Of a DNA stretch of 10,223 bases, positions 1-6,417 are shown in pieces. Each line of letters opens with the position of its first letter. Within the stretch, counting starts at the first letter, position 1. Origin of the DNA: Pseudomonadota bacterium. GTDB taxonomy: Bacteria > Pseudomonadota > Gammaproteobacteria > Burkholderiales > SG8-39. The position numbers were made by a program, and so were the translations under genes. The notes below the pieces were generated by a model. That model worked only from the letters and a program-made list of their open reading frames with translations, was not told where the DNA came from and ran no database searches. The stretch is from positions 1 to 10,223 of the forward strand of contig JAJZUN010000065.1 of assembly GCA_021848555.1 (NCBI GenBank). Reading direction: 5' to 3'.

Positions 1-350
1 CCCTCGTCGGACACGCCCTTGTAATAGAACGGCGGCAGCATCAGCGCGCCGGCGCAGCCTAGCTTCACCGCATGCGCGGTGAGGCGCACCGAGTCGGTGA
101 GCGCGCAGCAGCCGGTGCCGGGCATCATGCGCGCTGGCGGTATGCCGGCTTCGACCAGTTTCTCCAGCAGTTCCATGCGCTCGCCGGCGGCGAGCGAATT
201 GGCCTCGGAATTGGTGCCGAACACCGCCAGTCCGACCTGGTTCGCGACCAGCCATTTGCACTGGCGCACGAAGCGCTCGGTGTCGGGGCTCAGATCGGAC
301 TTGAACGGGGTGACGACGGGGGACAGTACGCCGGTGATGCGTTGGGTCAT
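1..350 (-). CDS. DHDPS/NAL-family lyase or dehydratase, N-terminal part
   Basis: The first 116 codons of a dihydrodipicolinate synthase/N-acetylneuraminate lyase-family (class I, Schiff-base) enzyme are visible; the rest runs off the left edge. The ATG at 350-348 begins MTQRITGVLSPVVTPF, the usual first strand of this TIM barrel. Residues 45-50 (GTNSEA) occupy the place of the family's GTTGE carboxylate-binding loop, and residues 106-111 (PPFYYK) match the usual PPYYxx segment. The Schiff-base lysine lies beyond the window. The replacement of GTTGE by GTNSEA suggests it is not a housekeeping DapA. Members of this family act in sugar-acid catabolism as 2-keto-3-deoxy-acid aldolases or dehydratases. 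The gene lies 93 nt downstream of the IlvD-type dehydratase on the same strand, so it could act on that enzyme's product. Family assignment is firm; the reaction is inference. Confidence 0.88.
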   Translation of the reverse strand, partial: MTQRITGVLSPVVTPFKSDLSPDTERFVRQCKWLVANQVGLAVFGTNSEANSLAAGERMELLEKLVEAGIPPARMMPGTGCCALTDSVRLTAHAVKLGCAGALMLPPFYYKGVSDE

Positions 351-395
351 GTTGCTTGCTCCAGTTTGGATGGTAATCATGGTGGGGTGCCGCGC

Positions 396-433
396 TTCTC
401 CCTCACCCTAACCCCGCTAGCGGGGAGAGGGAA
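396..433. repeat. Intergenic palindromic repeat (CCCTCACCCTAACCC type)
   Basis: Between the dehydratase and the DHDPS-like gene lies a perfect 14-bp palindrome, CCCCGCTAGCGGGG (412-425). It is flanked by TCCCTC (399-404) and GAGGGA (427-432), which can extend the stem with a one-sided bulge at 405-411. The left side reads TCTCCCTCACCCTAACCCC, which resembles, from memory, a short GC-rich palindromic repeat seen between genes in many proteobacteria. It has no T-tract. It may act on mRNA stability or partial termination between the two genes, but that is inference. Confidence 0.6.
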
Positions 434-443
434 TATACTCTGC

Positions 444-2141
444 TCAGGCTTTTCTGAGGAAATCGAAATCGCAGCCGTCCTCGGCCTGCAGCACGCTCTT
501 CATGTACAGCTTGGCGTAGCCGCGCTCGGCCGCGACCGCGCGCGGCCGGTGCGCTGCGCGCCGCCGCGCGAGTTCGGCCTCGTCCACCAGCAGCTCGAGC
601 TTGCGCTCCGCCACCGACAGGCGGATGCGGTCGCCATTCTTCACCAGCGCGAGCGGCCCGCCGATGGCGGCTTCGGGCGAGACGTGCAGCACGATGGTAC
701 CGAAGGCGGTGCCGCTCATGCGCGCATCCGATATACGCACCATGTCTTTGACGCCGGCGCGCGACAGCTTGGTCGGGATGGGCAGGTAACCCGCCTCGGG
801 CATGGCGTAGCCGCTTTTCGGTCCGGCATTCTGCAGCACCAGGAAATCGTCCGCGGTCACGTCGAGGTCGGGCGCGTCGATGCGCGCGGCGAGATCGTCC
901 AGCGATTCGAACACCACGGCGCGGCCTACACGCTCGAACAGTTTCGGGTCGGCGGCCGACTGCTTGATCAGCGCCCCGTTGGGCGCAAGGTTGCCGCGCA
1001 GCACGGCGATGCCGCCCTGCGGATAGATCGGGTGCGCGAGCGTGCGCACCACGTCCTGCGGAAAAGCGACCACGGCGTCATCGAGCTCTTCGCCCAGGGT
1101 GCGCCCGGTGACGGTGAGCGCATCGAGGTGCAGCAGCGGCCGCAGTTCGCGCAGCAGCGCCGGCATGCCGCCCGCCTTGTGGAAATCCTCCATGTAGTAC
1201 GAGCCCGACGGTTTCAAGTCGACCAGTACCGGCGTCTCGCGCCCGAGGGCGTCGAGGCGGTCCAGTTCGAGCTTGATGCCGAGGCGGCCCGCGATGGCGG
1301 TGAGATGGATGATGCCGTTGGTGGAGCCGCCGATGGCGAGCAGCACACGCAGCGCATTCTCGAAGGTTTTCGCGCTCAATATGCGCGCCGGCGTCAGCTG
1401 CGAATTCGCCATCGCCACCGCGGCGGCGCCGGTGCGCTCGGCGATGCGGATGCGGTCCGCGGTCACTGCGGGCGGCGTCGCCCCGCCCGGCAGCATCATG
1501 CCCAGGCCCTCGGTGACGCAGGCCATGGTGCTGGCCGTGCCCATCACCGAGCAGAAGCCGACGCTCGCGACCAGCTGGTTGTTCACGCGCGCCACTTCCG
1601 CTTCGTCGATCTCCTGCGCGCGGAAGCGCCCCCAGTAGCGGCGGCAATCGGTGCAGGCGCCGACGCGCACGCCGTCGTGCGAGCCGGTCAGCATGGCGCC
1701 GGTCACCAGCACGATCGCCGGCAGCCCGGCGGATGCCGCGCCCATCAGCAGCGCCGGCACGGTCTTGTCGCAGCCGCCGATCAGCACCACCGCGTCCATC
1801 GGCTGCGCGCGGATCATTTCCTCGACATCCATCGACATCAGGTTGCGCAGGAACATCGAGGTGGGCGAGGCGAAGCTCTCGTGGATCGAGATGACGGGGA
1901 AATCCATGGGCAGGCCGCCCGCGAGCATCACGCCGCGCTTGACCGCCTCGATCAGCTGCGCGCTGTTGCCGTGGCAGGGATTGAAAGCGCTGCCGGTATC
2001 GACGATGCCGATGATGCGCCGGTCGAGCGCGTCGTCGGTATAGCCGGCGCCCTTGATGAAGGCCTTGCGCAGGAACATCGAGAAGCCGCTGTCGCCGTAG
2101 CTGGTGAGTCCTTTGTGCAATCCGTTGTTGTTACCGCTCAT
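444..2141 (-). CDS. IlvD/Edd-family dehydratase, aldonate (pentonate) type
   Basis: A 565-residue Fe-S dehydratase of the IlvD/Edd family, which removes water from dihydroxy acids or sugar acids to give 2-keto-3-deoxy acids. Candidate cluster cysteines are C56 (NPCH), C124 (GGCDKT) and C197 (GFCSVMGTASTM). Candidate Mg ligands are E88, D125, K126 (the usually carbamylated lysine) and E449 (PEAG). S476 in RMSG is the expected catalytic serine. As I recall them, the residues of Rhizobium L-arabinonate dehydratase (C59, C127, C200, E91, D128, K129, E453, S480) sit at a constant offset of 3 to 4. This favours the [2Fe-2S] pentonate/aldonate branch over biosynthetic IlvD. GGAG lies 8 nt before the ATG at 2141. 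The gene is divergent from a GntR regulator and upstream of a DHDPS-family gene, with a TctABC transporter nearby. This suggests sugar-acid catabolism. The substrate is not determinable here, and the gene may act on another dihydroxy acid. Confidence 0.9.
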   Translation of the reverse strand: MSGNNNGLHKGLTSYGDSGFSMFLRKAFIKGAGYTDDALDRRIIGIVDTGSAFNPCHGNSAQLIEAVKRGVMLAGGLPMDFPVISIHESFASPTSMFLRNLMSMDVEEMIRAQPMDAVVLIGGCDKTVPALLMGAASAGLPAIVLVTGAMLTGSHDGVRVGACTDCRRYWGRFRAQEIDEAEVARVNNQLVASVGFCSVMGTASTMACVTEGLGMMLPGGATPPAVTADRIRIAERTGAAAVAMANSQLTPARILSAKTFENALRVLLAIGGSTNGIIHLTAIAGRLGIKLELDRLDALGRETPVLVDLKPSGSYYMEDFHKAGGMPALLRELRPLLHLDALTVTGRTLGEELDDAVVAFPQDVVRTLAHPIYPQGGIAVLRGNLAPNGALIKQSAADPKLFERVGRAVVFESLDDLAARIDAPDLDVTADDFLVLQNAGPKSGYAMPEAGYLPIPTKLSRAGVKDMVRISDARMSGTAFGTIVLHVSPEAAIGGPLALVKNGDRIRLSVAERKLELLVDEAELARRRAAHRPRAVAAERGYAKLYMKSVLQAEDGCDFDFLRKA

Positions 2142-2192
2142 GGCGATGTCTCCGTCGTGGTTCAGGGCGCAGCTTGCGCTTGCAAATTGATG

Positions 2193-2208
2193 AGATTATT
2201 GATAATCT
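2193..2208. promoter_or_regulatory. Candidate GntR operator / divergent promoter dyad
   Basis: AGATTAT-TG-ATAATCT is a perfect 7-bp inverted repeat around a 2-nt centre, standing out as AT-rich in a GC-rich region. It lies between the dehydratase start (2141, minus) and the regulator start (2234, plus). Each strand contains a -10-like hexamer within it (GATAAT on plus at 2201-2206, AATAAT on minus), and TTGCAA at 2180-2185 is a weak -35 candidate with a short spacer. A dyad of this size is typical of FCD-type GntR operators, so autoregulation and control of the dehydratase are the natural reading. Binding itself is inferred. Confidence 0.55.
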
Positions 2209-2233
2209 GAACGCCAGTTTAAGCGATAAGCAG

Positions 2234-2956
2234 ATGGGTGGCAAGGTGCCGGGGACGCAGGAAACGCTTCAAGTCACGAAGGCGCCGAACCGGTCAAGGC
2301 GCAAGCCGGCGGCCGACTCCCAGCCGGTGCAGGACATCGTGCGCCGGATCGAAGAAGACATCGTGTTTCGCGCCTACCACCCGCGCGAACGGCTGATCGA
2401 AGACGAACTGATGCAGCGCTTCGAGGCCAAGCGCCATGTCGTACGCCAGGCGCTCGCCGAGCTCGAGCGCGGCGGATTCGTGCTGCGCCGGCCGAACAGC
2501 GGCGCGCAGGTGCGCGCCCTCACCGCGAAGGAGGCGACCGAACTCTACGCCGTGCGCGAAATCCTCGAGACCAGCTGCGCCAAGCTGATTCCGCTGCCGG
2601 TCGACGCGCGCCAGCTCGCGTCCGTCGAAAAGATCCAGCGCGAGCATGCCCTGGCCATCAAGAACAAGGACGTGCGCGCGGTGTTTCGCGCCAACCTCGC
2701 GTTTCACGAGGCGGTGTTCCGGCTCTGCGGCAACGATGCGCTGATCGAGGCGATCGCCGATTTTGCGCGGCGCACCCATCCGGTGCGCCTGACCACGCTG
2801 GTCACCGAACAATACCTGGAACAGGCGCGCGGCGAACACGAACAGATACTGCGCGCCCTGCGCAAGGGCGATCGCGCCCGGCTCGTCGCCCTGTGCGCGC
2901 GGCATCTGCAACCCTCGCAGGAAGCGTACCTGCGCACGATCGAACACCTGGATTGA
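2234..2956 (+). CDS. GntR-family regulator, FCD (FadR-like) type
   Basis: A 240-residue transcription factor. Residues ~31-95 form the GntR winged helix, with the characteristic segments RERLIEDELMQRF, RHVVRQALAELERGGFV and RRPNSGAQV. Residues ~103-235 form the all-helical FCD ligand domain. The probable metal site is N154/H158 (NLAFH), H182 (THPVR), H202 (GEHEQIL) and H224 (ARHLQPS), as in FCD proteins that bind small carboxylates through a divalent metal. I chose ATG 2234. The frame opens earlier, from a TTG at 2174, but that start would put the AT-rich dyad at 2193-2208 inside the gene and add 20 residues that resemble nothing in the family. No strong Shine-Dalgarno is visible at either start. 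It probably controls the divergent dehydratase and perhaps the following tct genes, with a sugar acid or keto acid as effector. Confidence 0.88.
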   Translation: MGGKVPGTQETLQVTKAPNRSRRKPAADSQPVQDIVRRIEEDIVFRAYHPRERLIEDELMQRFEAKRHVVRQALAELERGGFVLRRPNSGAQVRALTAKEATELYAVREILETSCAKLIPLPVDARQLASVEKIQREHALAIKNKDVRAVFRANLAFHEAVFRLCGNDALIEAIADFARRTHPVRLTTLVTEQYLEQARGEHEQILRALRKGDRARLVALCARHLQPSQEAYLRTIEHLD

Positions 2957-2962
2957 CTCGCC

Positions 2963-2980
2963 GCCCGCAGGAAAGCGGGC
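2963..2980. terminator. Small GC hairpin after the GntR gene
   Basis: GCCCGC-AGGAAA-GCGGGC forms a perfect 6-bp stem with a 6-nt loop, starting 6 nt after the regulator's stop codon. No T-run follows, so it is at best a weak or Rho-assisted terminator, or an mRNA-stabilising hairpin ahead of tctC. Confidence 0.3.
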
Positions 2981-3026
2981 CCGCTGTCGTTGATACGAAA
3001 TTTCTTCCACATCGATGCAACCCAAT

Positions 3027-3031
3027 AGGAG
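3027..3031 (+). promoter_or_regulatory. Ribosome binding site deciding the tctC start
   Basis: AGGAG lies 8 nt before ATG 3040. It fixes the start at the signal peptide (MLRRTGFALA...) although the open frame extends 49 codons further upstream. Confidence 0.75.
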
Positions 3032-3039
3032 TGACGTTC

Positions 3040-4050
3040 ATGCTTAGAAGAACCGGATTTGCCCTTGCCGCGTGTCTAACCCTTGCACTCACCACAAACG
3101 TGTTTGCGCAGGCCCCCGCATCAGCCTCTGACTATCCGCGCAAGCCCGTCAATACGCTGATGGGCTTCGCCCCCGGCGGGGGGAGCGATGTGATGCTCTC
3201 CATGGTCCGCGCGCCGCTGGAAAAGCTGCTGAAGACCACTTTGGTCCCGGTATACAAGCCCGGCGCCGGCAGCGACATCGCCGCCACCGAACTGGCGTCG
3301 TCCAAACCCGACGGCTACACGGTGTTCGTTTCCTGCACCCCGATGATTCCGATCAATCCCTACGTCCGCGAAACCGCGTACAAAGTCTCCGACCTCGCTT
3401 TCGTCGCCAACGTGGTCACGGACCCCGGCATTTTCGTCGTCCGGGCGGAAAGCCCGTATAAGACGCTGGCCGACGTGATCAAGGCGGTGAAGGAGAAACC
3501 GGGCGCGTTCAGCGTGGGCGTGGCCTCGGCCCCGGGCGACGACTGGTTTGCGATGCACCAGTTCGAAGGCGCGGCGCAGATCAAGTTCAATATCGTGCCC
3601 TTCGCCGGAGACGGCCCTTCCTGGCAGGCGGCCCTGGCCGGCCACGTCGATGCCACCTCCAATAACCTGGGCATCGTCTACTCGCAGATGCGGGCGGGCA
3701 AGCTGCGGGCGCTGGCGATCATGTCCGACAAACGTTCGCCCATCGTTCCCGATGTTCCCACCTTCAAGGAACTGGGCTACAACTTCACCAGCGGCTCGTC
3801 GCGCGGGTTCGCCATGCCCAAGGGCACGCCCAAGGCCGTCATCGACAAATTCGCGAACGCGGTGAAACAGGTGATGAGCACGGAGGAGTTCAAGGCCAAT
3901 GCGCTGCAGACGGCCTTTCCCTACGATTACCAGGGTCCGGAGGAATACGCCGCTTATATGAAATCGCTGGACACGGTGTATAGACCCCTCTGGGACAAGT
4001 ACGGGAAATCAACGAGCGCCGCTGCTCCGGCCCCCGCCCCGAAGAAATAG
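3040..4050 (+). CDS. tctC: TctC/Bug-family periplasmic solute-binding protein
   Basis: A 336-residue extracytoplasmic binding protein of the tripartite tricarboxylate transporter (TTT) system. Residues 1-23 are a Sec signal peptide with a positively charged MLRR start, a hydrophobic core and a VFA|QA cleavage site. The mature start (YPRKPVNTLMGFAPGGGSDVMLS) is the family signature, followed by KPGAGSDIAATELASSKPDGYTV. The later segments GHVDATSNNLG, LRALAIMSDKRSP and DVPTFKELGYN are also typical. The protein binds a carboxylate in the periplasm and delivers it to TctA/TctB. The last residues are Ala/Pro/Lys-rich (STSAAAPAPAPKK), slightly longer than the usual end and probably disordered. The gene follows the GntR regulator by 83 nt and precedes tctB with a hairpin between. 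In other systems the ligands are citrate, other di- and tricarboxylates, nicotinate or terephthalate. The ligand here is unknown, although the adjacent dehydratase suggests a sugar acid. Confidence 0.93.
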   Translation: MLRRTGFALAACLTLALTTNVFAQAPASASDYPRKPVNTLMGFAPGGGSDVMLSMVRAPLEKLLKTTLVPVYKPGAGSDIAATELASSKPDGYTVFVSCTPMIPINPYVRETAYKVSDLAFVANVVTDPGIFVVRAESPYKTLADVIKAVKEKPGAFSVGVASAPGDDWFAMHQFEGAAQIKFNIVPFAGDGPSWQAALAGHVDATSNNLGIVYSQMRAGKLRALAIMSDKRSPIVPDVPTFKELGYNFTSGSSRGFAMPKGTPKAVIDKFANAVKQVMSTEEFKANALQTAFPYDYQGPEEYAAYMKSLDTVYRPLWDKYGKSTSAAAPAPAPKK

Positions 4051-4063
4051 CATCGCCACACGC

Positions 4064-4096
4064 GTGAAAGGCCACACCGGCCTTTCCCGCTTTCAC
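4064..4096 (+). terminator. Intercistronic hairpin between tctC and tctB
   Basis: GAAAGGCC (4066-4073) and GGCCTTTC (4079-4086) pair perfectly over 8 bp with loop ACACC. GTGAAAG (4064-4070) can instead pair with CTTTCAC (4090-4096), so two overlapping folds compete. There is no clear T-tract. Its position, just after the gene of the abundant binding protein and before the membrane genes, fits partial termination or 3'-end protection that lowers tctBA relative to tctC. That role is inferred. Confidence 0.5.
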
Positions 4097-4196
4097 CCGC
4101 AAAGCGCCCCTTCCATGCGTCCGGCAACAGATCAGCAAGTGACGCGCAGCCGTGCGCTTTAGCGGGTAGATCGATTGTCGGCATTGAGGTGATTAG

Positions 4197-4691
4197 ATGA
4201 AGACCGGTTCCATCGTTTTCGCGGGATTGATGCTCGCGGTAGGCCTGGTCTACGGGACCATGGCCCTGAACATGCCGCGCGGCAGTCTTGCCTATCCGGG
4301 GCCGGGACTGTTCCCCATGGCCATAGGCGTATTTCTTGTCGCCACGGCGCTGGGCTGTCTGCTTCAGGAAATCCTGCCCCGCAGGCGCGGCAAGGATACG
4401 GCGGCAGCGGCTCTCGCCAAGCAGGATACGCCCGCCCCGGAGGTGCGCGAGGTAAAGAAGACCATCCAGCTGACCGCGCTGATGATCGCCTACATCTTCC
4501 TGCTCAAGCCGCTGGGCTTTCCGCTCGCCATCTGCGCCTTCCTCGTGCTTGCGATCCGCATCTTCGGCTACCGCAAGTGGCTGCCCACGCTGGCGATGGC
4601 CGCGGTCATTGCGGCCGCCTCTTACGTTTCATTCGTTGTCTGGCTCAAGGTTGCCCTGCCAATGGGGATACTTGAAGAGGTTCTGGGGTAG
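4197..4691 (+). CDS. tctB: TctB-family small membrane subunit of the TTT transporter
   Basis: A 164-residue integral membrane protein. Hydrophobic segments lie at about residues 5-24, 38-58, 92-125 (one long or two short helices around KPLGF) and 130-154. A charged cytoplasmic-type loop (RRRGKD...EVREVKK) lies between the second and third segments. Length, the early PGPGLFPMAIG motif and the position directly before tctA are characteristic of TctB. This small permease subunit is poorly conserved in sequence but required with TctA. GAGGTGA lies at 4186-4192, only 4 nt before ATG 4197, a rather tight spacing. The gene ends 12 nt before tctA, so the two are almost certainly co-transcribed and translated together. 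Confidence 0.9.
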   Translation: MKTGSIVFAGLMLAVGLVYGTMALNMPRGSLAYPGPGLFPMAIGVFLVATALGCLLQEILPRRRGKDTAAAALAKQDTPAPEVREVKKTIQLTALMIAYIFLLKPLGFPLAICAFLVLAIRIFGYRKWLPTLAMAAVIAAASYVSFVVWLKVALPMGILEEVLG

Positions 4692-4703
4692 AAGGAAAAC
4701 AAC

Positions 4704-6212
4704 ATGGACCTCTTTAGCGGACTGATACACGGCTTTTCGGTGGCGTTGACGCCCATGAACCTGCTGTTCGGGTTTCTCGGGGCGGTGATCGGAACCATAG
4801 TCGGCATCCTGCCCGGCCTCGGCCCGCTGGGTGCGATGGCGCTGCTGCTGTCGCTGACTTACGGCTTCGATCCGACCGCCGGCATGATCCTGTTCGCCGG
4901 CATCTACTTCGGCGCGATGTACGGCGGCTCGACGACTTCGATACTGCTCAATATCCCGGGCGAGGCCGCCTCCGTGATCACGGTGATCGAAGGCTACCAG
5001 ATGGCCCGCCGGGGCCGCGCCGGGGCCGCTCTCGCGGTCGCCGCGGTCGGCTCCTTCGTCGCCGGGACCATCAGCCTGATCGGCCTGAGCTTCCTCGCCC
5101 CCACGCTGGCCATGGCGGCCCTCAAGTTCGGGCCTGCCGAGTATCTGGCCGTCGCCCTGGTCGGGCTGGTGATCATGTCTAGGCTCACCGGAGGAAACCT
5201 GCTCAAATCGCTGTTGATGATCGCCCTCGGACTCGCCCTCGGTACGGTCGGCATGGAAACCGTCGCCGGGTATATGCGCTACACCTTTCATCAGCCCCTG
5301 CTGGCCCAGGGCATCGATTTCCTCCCCGTCGCCATGGGGCTGTTCGGCATTTCCGAGGTGCTGGTCACCGCCGAACAGACGATGGGAAAGGTGCAGTTGC
5401 AAAAAGTCCGTTTCCGGGAGCTCTGGCCGACGTTCGTGGAATGGCGGCGCTCCTTCTGGCCCATGATCCGGGGGTCGTTCATCGGCTTTTTCGTCGGCCT
5501 CATCCCCGGCCCCTCCCCGGTGATCTCGACCATGGTCGCCTATTCGGTGGAGCGCAAGCTCGACAAGCACGGCGAGTTCGGCAAGGGTGCGATCGAAGGC
5601 GTGGCCGGCCCCGAAGCGGCCAACAACGCCTCGGTCGGCGCCGCCTACGTCCCCTTGATGGCGCTGGGCATACCCTTCACCCCGGCGATGGCCGTGGTGA
5701 TGGCGGTGCTGCTGATCCACGGCATCAATCCCGGCCCCCTGCTGATGACCGAAAAGCCCGACCTGTTTTGGGGTGTCATCGCCAGCATGTACATCGGCAA
5801 TTTCATGCTGCTCGTATTCAACCTGCCCCTGGTCGGCGTGTTTGCAAACATTATCCGCACACCGCTGTATCTGCTCATGCCCATCGTCCTGGTGCTGTGC
5901 CTGGTGGGCGTGTACTCGGTCAACAATTCGATGCTGGACATCTGGCTGATGATAGGCTTCGGCCTGCTGGGCTACCTCCTGCGGCGGCTGAAGTACGACC
6001 TGGCCCCGCTGGTACTGGCCCTGGTCCTCGGCCCGATGATGGAGAGAAGTTTCCGCGAGGCCATGATGATCAGCCGGGGCGACCTGTCGGTGTTCCTGAA
6101 CCGTCCGATTTCCGGAACCATCCTTGCGGTCGGCGCGATCGTCCTGGTCGCGCCCCCGCTGATCGCCTGGATCAAGCCCTGGTTCAAGCGCAAGTCCGAA
6201 GTGCGAGTCTAG
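4704..6212 (+). CDS. tctA: TctA-family large membrane subunit of the TTT transporter
   Basis: A 502-residue polytopic inner-membrane protein, the normal length for TctA, with roughly a dozen hydrophobic segments. The family motifs are clear. In the first half are GILPGLGPLGAM (34-45) and YGGSTTSILLNIPGEAASV (73-91). In the second half are GLIPGPSPVIST (265-276), GPEAANNASVGAAYVPLMAL (302-321) and GIPFTPAMA (322-330). The two related halves suggest the known internal duplication. It forms the ion-coupled carboxylate channel with TctB and takes substrate from TctC. An AAGGAA sequence precedes ATG 4704 by a few bases. It is the last gene of the tctCBA unit. No ordinary terminator follows; the next structure is the pair of long palindromes about 60 nt downstream. 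Confidence 0.95.
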   Translation: MDLFSGLIHGFSVALTPMNLLFGFLGAVIGTIVGILPGLGPLGAMALLLSLTYGFDPTAGMILFAGIYFGAMYGGSTTSILLNIPGEAASVITVIEGYQMARRGRAGAALAVAAVGSFVAGTISLIGLSFLAPTLAMAALKFGPAEYLAVALVGLVIMSRLTGGNLLKSLLMIALGLALGTVGMETVAGYMRYTFHQPLLAQGIDFLPVAMGLFGISEVLVTAEQTMGKVQLQKVRFRELWPTFVEWRRSFWPMIRGSFIGFFVGLIPGPSPVISTMVAYSVERKLDKHGEFGKGAIEGVAGPEAANNASVGAAYVPLMALGIPFTPAMAVVMAVLLIHGINPGPLLMTEKPDLFWGVIASMYIGNFMLLVFNLPLVGVFANIIRTPLYLLMPIVLVLCLVGVYSVNNSMLDIWLMIGFGLLGYLLRRLKYDLAPLVLALVLGPMMERSFREAMMISRGDLSVFLNRPISGTILAVGAIVLVAPPLIAWIKPWFKRKSEVRV

Positions 6213-6274
6213 CTATATTCGACGTCATAATTGCCGTCGCATGCCAAGAGCGACCATTGCGCGCGCCGCGCGCC

Positions 6275-6325
6275 AACCGCGTCTTCTGCACGGATGAAAA
6301 ACATATCCGCGCAGAAGACGCGGTT
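6275..6325 (+). repeat. Long palindrome 1 (21-9-21 hairpin)
   Basis: The left arm at 6275-6295 pairs with the right arm at 6305-6325. There are 15 perfect outer pairs (AACCGCGTCTTCTGC with GCAGAAGACGCGGTT), one A-C mismatch (6290/6310) and 5 inner pairs (CGGAT with ATCCG). The loop is GAAAAACAT. Pairing stops abruptly outside 6275/6325. On the minus strand the single mismatch becomes a G-T (G-U) wobble, giving a fully paired stem. No T-run follows on either side, so it does not look like an intrinsic terminator. Confidence 0.9.
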
Positions 6326-6366
6326 ATGGGTAAAAGCAAGGGCAACTTGGGGTGGGTCTTATCCAA

Positions 6367-6417
6367 GATCGTCGATTGTGCGCGGATACGCTTTTCATCC
6401 GCGCGCAATCGACGATC
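6367..6417 (-). repeat. Long palindrome 2 (21-9-21 hairpin, inverted copy)
   Basis: The left arm at 6367-6387 pairs with the right arm at 6397-6417. There are 12 outer pairs (GATCGTCGATTG with CAATCGACGATC), one T-G wobble (6379/6405) and 8 inner pairs (GCGCGGAT with ATCCGCGC). The plus-strand loop is ACGCTTTTC. Its reverse complement, GAAAAGCGT, differs from the loop of palindrome 1 at only two positions plus the last shared T, hence the minus orientation. The outer arms share only scattered positions with palindrome 1. Confidence 0.9.

Larger units (their letters stand above)
6275..6417. repeat. Composite element: two inverted 51-nt palindromes with 41-nt spacer
   Basis: Two palindromes of identical geometry (21-nt arm, 9-nt loop, 21-nt arm, one imperfect pair each) lie in opposite orientation around a 41-nt spacer (6326-6366). 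Read in the same orientation, they share the core CGGATGAAAA-R-C-R-T-ATCCGCGCA. The outer arms differ but remain complementary. The layout recalls a REPIN (two inverted REP hairpins moved by a RAYT HUH transposase). The hairpins are much longer than ordinary REPs, show no GTAG head, and no transposase gene is in the window. The nature of the element is undetermined. Confidence 0.6.

Noticed and set aside
72..2210. A 712-codon open frame on the plus strand over the dehydratase gene
   Set aside because: It is antisense to a gene with clear family motifs. Its own translation is His/Arg/Ala-rich without any recognisable domain, as expected of a shadow frame in GC-rich DNA.
4629..5720. A 363-codon minus-strand frame opposite tctB/tctA
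   Set aside because: It is a shadow of tctA, with composition dominated by Asp/Gly/His/Arg and no family resemblance.
6275..6325. Intrinsic terminator for tctA
   Set aside because: The stem is strong, but no T-run follows on either strand. Its unusual length and the matching inverted copy are better explained as a repeat element, although it could still slow transcription.
6275..6417. CRISPR array or integron attC interpretation of the paired palindromes
   Set aside because: There are only two units, they are inverted rather than direct, and nothing like the attC core sites or an integrase is present.
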